Assembly (NCBI GenBank): GCA_024803745.1 | Contig: JANJXV010001712.1 | Coordinates: forward strand, 1-64,000 | Origin: Megascapheus bottae | Taxonomy: Eukaryota > Chordata > Mammalia > Rodentia > Geomyidae | DNA length: 64,000 nucleotides | Reading direction: 5' to 3' | Shown: in pieces, positions 58,591-64,000 of the stretch | Numbering within the stretch: position 1 is the first letter of the stretch | How the letters are laid out: the number at the start of each line of letters is the position of its first letter | Program-made: the position numbers and the translations under genes | The notes under the pieces: model-generated | Told to the model about the DNA's origin: nothing | Databases searched by the model: none | What the model saw: the letters and a program-made list of their open reading frames with translations, nothing else

Positions 58591-58988
58591 TACATTGTGA
58601 CTTCACACACCTCCATTCTTTGAGTTCACACACCTGCATTGTGACTTCACACACCTCCATTCTGACCTCACACACCTCCATTCTGAATTCACACACCTAC
58701 ATTCTGTGACTTCACACACCTCCATTCTATGATTTCATACACCTCCATTCTATGACTTCACTCACCTCCATTCTATGACTTCACACACCTACTTTGTGAC
58801 TTCACACACCTCCATTTTATGAGTTCACACACCTGCATTGTGACTTCACACACCTCCATTCTGACCTCACACACCTCCATTCTGAATTCACACACCTACA
58901 TTCTGTGACTTCACACACCTCCATTCTATGATTTCACACACCTCCATTCTATGACTTCACTCACCTCCATTCTATGACTTCACACACC
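58591..58988 (+). repeat. 199-bp tandem duplication in a Y subunit
   Basis: TACATTGTGAC at 58591 returns as TACTTTGTGAC at 58790. Both are followed by GAGTTCACACACCTGC, CTGACCTCAC, CTGAATTCAC and CTACATTCTGTGAC in the same order. The other Y copies (53810 and 60955) have this block once. The duplicated block spans nine monomers. Confidence 0.87.
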
Positions 58989-59123
58989 TCCTTTCTGAGT
59001 TGACACACCTCCATTCTATGACTTCACAAACCTCCAATCTGAATTCACACACCTCCATTCTATGACTTCACCCACCTCCATTCTATGACTTCTCACACCT
59101 CCATTCTCCGACTTCACACCCCT

Positions 59124-60954
59124 CTAATTTGATTTCTCATACCTCCATTCTATGACTTCACAAACATCCCTTCGGTGACTTCACAATACTCCATTCTATG
59201 ACTTCACATATCTACATTCTATGACTTCACACACCTCAATTCTGACTCACACAACTCCATTCTGTGACTTCACAAAACTCCATTCTATGATTTCACATAT
59301 CTCCATACTATGACTTCACACACCTCCATCTATGACTTCACACACCTCCATTCTGAGTTCACACACCTCCATTCTGTGACTTCACACACCTCCATTCTGA
59401 TTTCACACACCTCCATTGTATGACTTCACACACCTGTATTCTGTGACTTCACACACCTCCATACTATGACTTCACAAACTTCCATTGTGACGTCACAAAC
59501 CTCTATTCTATGAGTTCACAAACCTCCATTCTATGACTTCACACACCTCCATTCTGACTTCACACACCTCTATTCTATGACTTCGAACACCTACATTCTG
59601 ACTTCACACACCTCCATTCTATGACTTCACAGACCTCGAATCTGTGACTTCACTCACCTCCACTCTATGACTTCACACTTCTCCATTCTCTGACTTCCCA
59701 CACCTAATTCCTATGACTTCACCCACCTCCATTCTGACTTCACACCTCCATTCTGAATTCACACACCTCCATTATATGCCTTCACACACCTCCATTCTGA
59801 CTTCACACACGTCCATTCTCTGACTTCACACACCTCCATTCTATGATTTCACACACTTCCATTCTGTGATTTCACACACCTCCATTCTATGACTTCACAC
59901 ACCTCAATTCTGACTCACACAACTCCATTCTGTGACTTCACAAAACTCCATCCTATGATTTCACACATCTCCATACTGTGACTTCACACACCTCCATCTA
60001 TTACTTCACACACCGCCATTCTGAGCTCACACACCTCCATTCTTTGACTTCACACACCTCCATTCTGACTTCACACACCTCCATTGTATGTCTTTACACA
60101 CATCCATTCTGTGACTTCACACACCTCCATTCTATGCCTTCACAAACTTCCATTGTGACGTCACACACCTCCATTCTATGAGTTCACACACCTCCATTCT
60201 ATGACTTCACACACCTCCATTCTGAGTTCACACACCTCTATTCTACGACTTCGTACACCTACATTCTGACTTCACACACCTCCGTTCTATGACTTCACAG
60301 ACCTCGAATCTGTGACTTCACTCACCTCCACTCTATGACTTCACACTTCTCCATTCTATGACTTCCCACACCTAATTTCTATGACTTCACCCACCTCCAT
60401 TCTATGAGTTCACACCTCTATTCTGACCTCACACACCTCCATTCTATGACTTCACACACCTCCATTCTGACTTCACACACCTCCATTCTGTGACTTCACA
60501 CACCTCCATTCTATGATTTCATACACCTCCATTCTGTGACTTCACACACCTCCATTCTATGACTTCACACACCTCCGTTCTGTGACTTCACACACCTCCA
60601 TTCTATGAGTTCACACACCTCCATTCTATGACTTCACACACCTGCATTGTGACTTCACACACCTCCATTCTATGACTTCAAACACCTCCATCTGACCTCA
60701 CACACCTCCATTCTGACTTCACACACCTAAATTCTGTGTCTTCACACACCTCCATTCTATGATTTCACACACCTCCATTCTATGACTTCACTCACCTCCA
60801 TTCTATGACTTCACACACCTCCTTTCTGAGTTGACACACCTCCATTCTATGACTTCACAAACCTCCCATCTGAATTCACACACCTCCATTCTATGACTTC
60901 GCCCACCTCCATTCTATGACTTCACACACCTCCATTCTCCGACTTCACACCCCT
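59124..60954 (+). repeat. HOR-III subunit X, copy 3 (1831 bp)
   Basis: Full-length X with dyads at 59627 and 60295 and TGACGTCA at 59488 and 60156. It retains the CACTCACCTCCATTC monomer near 60.79 kb that X copy 2 lost. A private change in the spacer is CATTCTCTGAC near 59818 where other copies have CATTCTGTGAC. Confidence 0.88.
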
Positions 60955-62608
60955 CTAATTTGATTTCCCATACCTCCATGCTATGACGTCACAAACATGC
61001 CTTCGGTGACTTCACAATACTCCATTCTATGACTTCACACATCTACATTCTATGACTTCACACACCTCAATTCTGACTCACACAACTCCATTCTGTGACT
61101 TCACAAAACTCCATTCTATGATTTCACATATCTCCATACTATGACTTCACACACCTCAATCTATGACTTCACACACCTCCATTCTGAGTTCACACACCTC
61201 CATTCTGTGACTTCACACACCTCCATTCTGACTTCACACACCTCCATTGTATGACTTCACACACCTCTATTCTGTGACTTCACACACCTCCATACTATGA
61301 CTTCACAAACTTCCATTGTGACGTCACACACCTCTATTCTATGAGTTCACACACCTCCATTCTATGACTTCACACACCTCCATTCTGACTTCACACACCT
61401 CTATTCTGTGACTTCGAACACCTCCATTCTGACTTCACACACCTCCATTCTATGACTTCACACACCTCCATTCTGACTTCACACACGTCCATTCTGTGAC
61501 TTCACACACCTCCATTCTATGATTTCATACACTTCCATTCTGTGACTTCACACACCTCCATTCTATGACTTCACACACCTCAATTCTGACTCACACAACT
61601 CCATTCTGTGACTTCACAAAACTCCATTCTATGATTTCACATATCTCCATACTAGGACTTCACACACCTCCATCTATTACTTCACACATCGCCATTCTGA
61701 GCTCACACACCTCCATTGTGTGACTTCACACACCTCCATTCTTACTTCACACACCTCCATTGTATGACTTCACACACCTCCATTCTGTGACTTCACACAC
61801 CTCCATTCTATGACTTCACAAACGTCCATTGTGTCGTCACACACCTCCATTCTATGAGTGCACACACCTCCATTCTATGACTTCACACACCTCCATTCTG
61901 ACTTCACACACCTCCATTCTATGACTTCACAGACCTCGAATCTGTGACTTCACTCACCTCCACTCCATGACTTCACACTTCTCCATTCTATGACTTCCCA
62001 CACCTAATTTCTATGACTTCACCCACCTCCATTCTATGACTTCACACCTCTATTCTGACCTCACACACCTCCATTCTATGACTTCACACACCTCCATTCT
62101 GACTTCACACACTTCCATTCTGTGACTTCACACACCTCCATTCTATGATTTCACACACCTCCATTCTGTGACTTCACACACCTCCATTCTATGACTTCAC
62201 ACACCTCCATTCTGTGACTTCACACACCTCCATTCTATGACTTCACACACCTCCATTCTATGACTTCACACACCTACATTGTGACTTCACACACCTCCAT
62301 TCTATGAGTTCACACACCTGCATTGTGACTTCACACACCTCCATTCTGACCTCACACACCTCCATTCTGAATTCACACACCTACATTCTGTGACTTCACA
62401 CACCTCCATTCTATGATTTCACACACCTCCATTCGATGACTTCACTCACCTCCATTCTATGACTTCACACACCTCCTTTCTGAGTTGACACACCTCCATT
62501 CTATGACTTCACAAACCTCCAATCTGAATTCACACACCTCCATTCTATGACTTCACCCACCTCCATTCTATGACTTCTCACACCTCCATTCTCCGACTTC
62601 ACACCCCT
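60955..62608 (+). repeat. HOR-III subunit Y, copy 3 (1654 bp)
   Basis: Same length as Y copy 1. The dyad is at 61927 and TGACGTCA at 61319. An extra TGACGTCA near the head (60984) is private to this copy, and the second normal site is mutated to TGTCGTCA near 61833. Copies therefore gain and lose this octamer by single substitutions. Confidence 0.88.
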
Positions 62609-64000
62609 CTAATTTGATTTCTCATACCTCCATTCTATGACTTCACAAACATCCCTTCGGTGACTTCACAATACTCCATTCTATGACTTCACATATCTAC
62701 ATTCTATGACTTCACACACCTCAATTCTGACTCACACAACTCCATTCTGTGACTTCACAAAACTCCATTCTATGATTTCACATATCTCCATACTATGACT
62801 TCACACACCTCCATCTATGACTTCACACACCTCCATTCTGAGTTCACACACCTCCATTCTGTGACTTCACACACCTCCATTCTGATTTCACACACCTCCC
62901 TTGTATGACTTCACACACCTGTATTCTGTGACTTCACACACCTCCATACTATGACTTCACAAACTTCCATTGTGACGTCACACACCTCTATTCTATGAGT
63001 TCACAAACCTCCATTCTATGACTTCACACACCTCCATTCTGACTTCACACACCTCTATTCTATGACTTCGAACACCTACATTCTGACTTCACACACCTCC
63101 ATTCTATGACTTCACAGACCTCGAATCTGTGACTTCACTCACCTCCACTCTATGACTTCACACTTCTCCATTCTCTGACTTCCCACACCTAATTCCTATG
63201 ACTTCACCCACCTCCATTCTGACTTCACACCTCCATTCTGAATTCACACACCTCCATTATATGCCTTCACACACCTCCATTCTGACTTCACACACGTCCA
63301 TTCTGTGACTTCACACACCTCCATTCTATGATTGCACACACTTCCATTCTGTGATTTCACACACCTCCATTCTATGACTTCACACACCTCAATTCTGACT
63401 CACACAACTCCATTCTGTGACTTCACAAAACTCCATCCTATGATTTCACATATCTCCATACTGTGACTTCACACACCTCCATCTATTACTTCACACACCG
63501 CCATTCTGAGCTCACACACCTCCATTCTTTGACTTCACACACCTCCATTCTGACTTCACACACCTCCATTGTATGACTTCACACACCTCCATTCTGTGAC
63601 TTCACACACCTCCATTCTATGCCTTCACAAACTTCCATTGTGACGTCACACACCTCCATTCTATGAGTTCACCCACCTCCATTCTATGACTTCACACACC
63701 TCCATTCTGACTTCTCACACCTCTATTCTACGACTTCGTACACCTACATTCTGACTTCACACACCTCCATTCTATGACTTCACAGACCTCGAATCTGTGA
63801 CTTCACTCACCTCCACTCTATGACTTCACACTTCTCCATTCTATGACTTCCCACACCTAATTTCTATGACTTCACCCACCTCCATTCTGACATCACACCT
63901 CCATTCTGACTTCACACACCTCCATTCTATGACTTCACACACCTCCATTCTGACTTCACACACCTCCATTCTATGACTTCACACACCTCCATTCTATGAT
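62609..64000 (+). repeat. HOR-III subunit X, copy 4 (partial, runs off the window)
   Basis: The first 1392 bp of an X subunit, colinear with 59124 onward. Dyads are at 63112 and 63780, with TGACGTCA at 62973 and 63641. The window ends inside the array, so the satellite continues to the right. Confidence 0.87.

Larger units (their letters stand above)
57272..59123 (+). repeat. HOR-III subunit Y, copy 2 (1852 bp, internal duplication)
   Basis: Matches Y copy 1 with the dyad at 58243 and TGACGTCA at 57635 and 58148. It is 198 bp longer because of a tandem duplication near 58.59-58.98 kb. A single base is lost near 57394 (TCTGATCACAC where other copies have TCTGACTCACAC), which destroys the TGACTCA site in this copy. 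Confidence 0.88.
1..64000 (+). repeat. Satellite DNA array, 23/21-bp monomer, whole window
   Basis: Every line of the window is made of head-to-tail copies of one short monomer. The common core is CTTCACACACCTCCATTC, followed by TATGA or TGTGA (23-bp monomers) or TGA (21-bp monomers). 22-bp forms such as CCATTTGTGA and CCATCTATGA also occur. Single-base variants are frequent, yet I found no stretch of non-satellite sequence and no inverted block. The consensus 23-mer has 9 C, 7 T, 6 A and 1 G on the + strand, so strand composition is strongly skewed throughout. This is the organisation of a eukaryotic heterochromatic satellite. Position on the chromosome (centromeric, pericentromeric or subtelomeric) is inference only. 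Confidence 0.97.

Noticed and set aside
1..64000. CRISPR-like regular short repeats
   Set aside because: There are no unique spacers between repeats. Monomers abut directly with 3-5 base links, there are no cas genes, and the array continues for the entire window with nested HORs, which is satellite organisation.
1..64000. CENP-B box (TTCGNNNNANNCGGG)
   Set aside because: TTCG occurs in variant monomers (CCCTTCGGTGAC, GACTTCGCACACC) but the downstream CGGG half is never present on either strand in what I read, so no box can be called.
1..64000. Telomeric repeat, microsatellite or transposon remnants
   Set aside because: No TTAGGG-type runs, poly-A tails, target-site duplications or terminal inverted repeats were seen. 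The short CACACA stretch is part of every monomer and does not expand into a microsatellite.

Overview
The whole 64 kb is one uninterrupted tandem satellite DNA array. I see no protein-coding gene, RNA gene, transposon, CRISPR array or unique-sequence island on either strand. The building block is a short monomer with an 18-base core (CTTCACACACCTCCATTC on the + strand) and a variable link of TATGA, TGTGA or TGA, giving 23-bp and 21-bp monomers with occasional 22-bp variants. All monomers I read point the same way. The + strand is therefore C/A/T-rich and very poor in G from end to end. Arrays of this size and layering are typical of centromeric, pericentromeric or subtelomeric heterochromatin of a multicellular eukaryote. 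The species cannot be read from the sequence. Mammalian satellites with 23-bp basic units are known, but I cannot test a match.

Above the monomer level the window is built of higher-order repeats (HORs) in three families. HOR-I (positions 1-14581) is a 2929-bp unit in five near-identical copies (2929, 2929, 2929, 2863, 2931 bp), each an older dimer of an A part (about 1126 bp) and a B part (about 1803 bp). From 14582 to 25783 four further units (3066, 3288, 3011, 1837 bp) keep the HOR-I head, and most or all of its tail, but carry other middles. From about 26.3 to 36.5 kb the array is a diverged mosaic with small local duplications and a rearranged remnant of HOR-I at about 34.96-36.34 kb.

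HOR-II (38001-49745, with a related flank from about 36.54 kb) is a 5873-bp dimer of 2847-bp and 3026-bp halves, present as two near-identical copies. HOR-III (50261 to the end) is a dimer of about 3484 bp made of an X subunit (about 1830 bp) and a Y subunit (1654 bp). Its copies differ by small events: a 199-bp duplication, a loss of one monomer, and a 1719-bp X/Y hybrid at the left edge. A shared landmark (a CCCTCTAATTTG or CCCTTCCAATTTG variant monomer) recurs in all three families and was used to phase them, so they descend from one ancestral long unit.

Two short signals stand out beyond the repeat itself. One is a perfect 7-bp inverted repeat, TCACAGA-N7-TCTGTGA, found three times per HOR-III dimer at fixed spacings of 668, 1632 and 1185 bp. 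The other is the palindromic CRE octamer TGACGTCA, which I did not find before about 15.98 kb and counted at 36 sites after that, four per HOR-III dimer. Both come from single or few changes in the monomer and were spread by HOR amplification. Whether they bind anything is unknown. All open reading frames in the window are by-products of the repeat. Lengths and coordinates were read by eye, and domain edges in diverged parts are good to some tens of bases.
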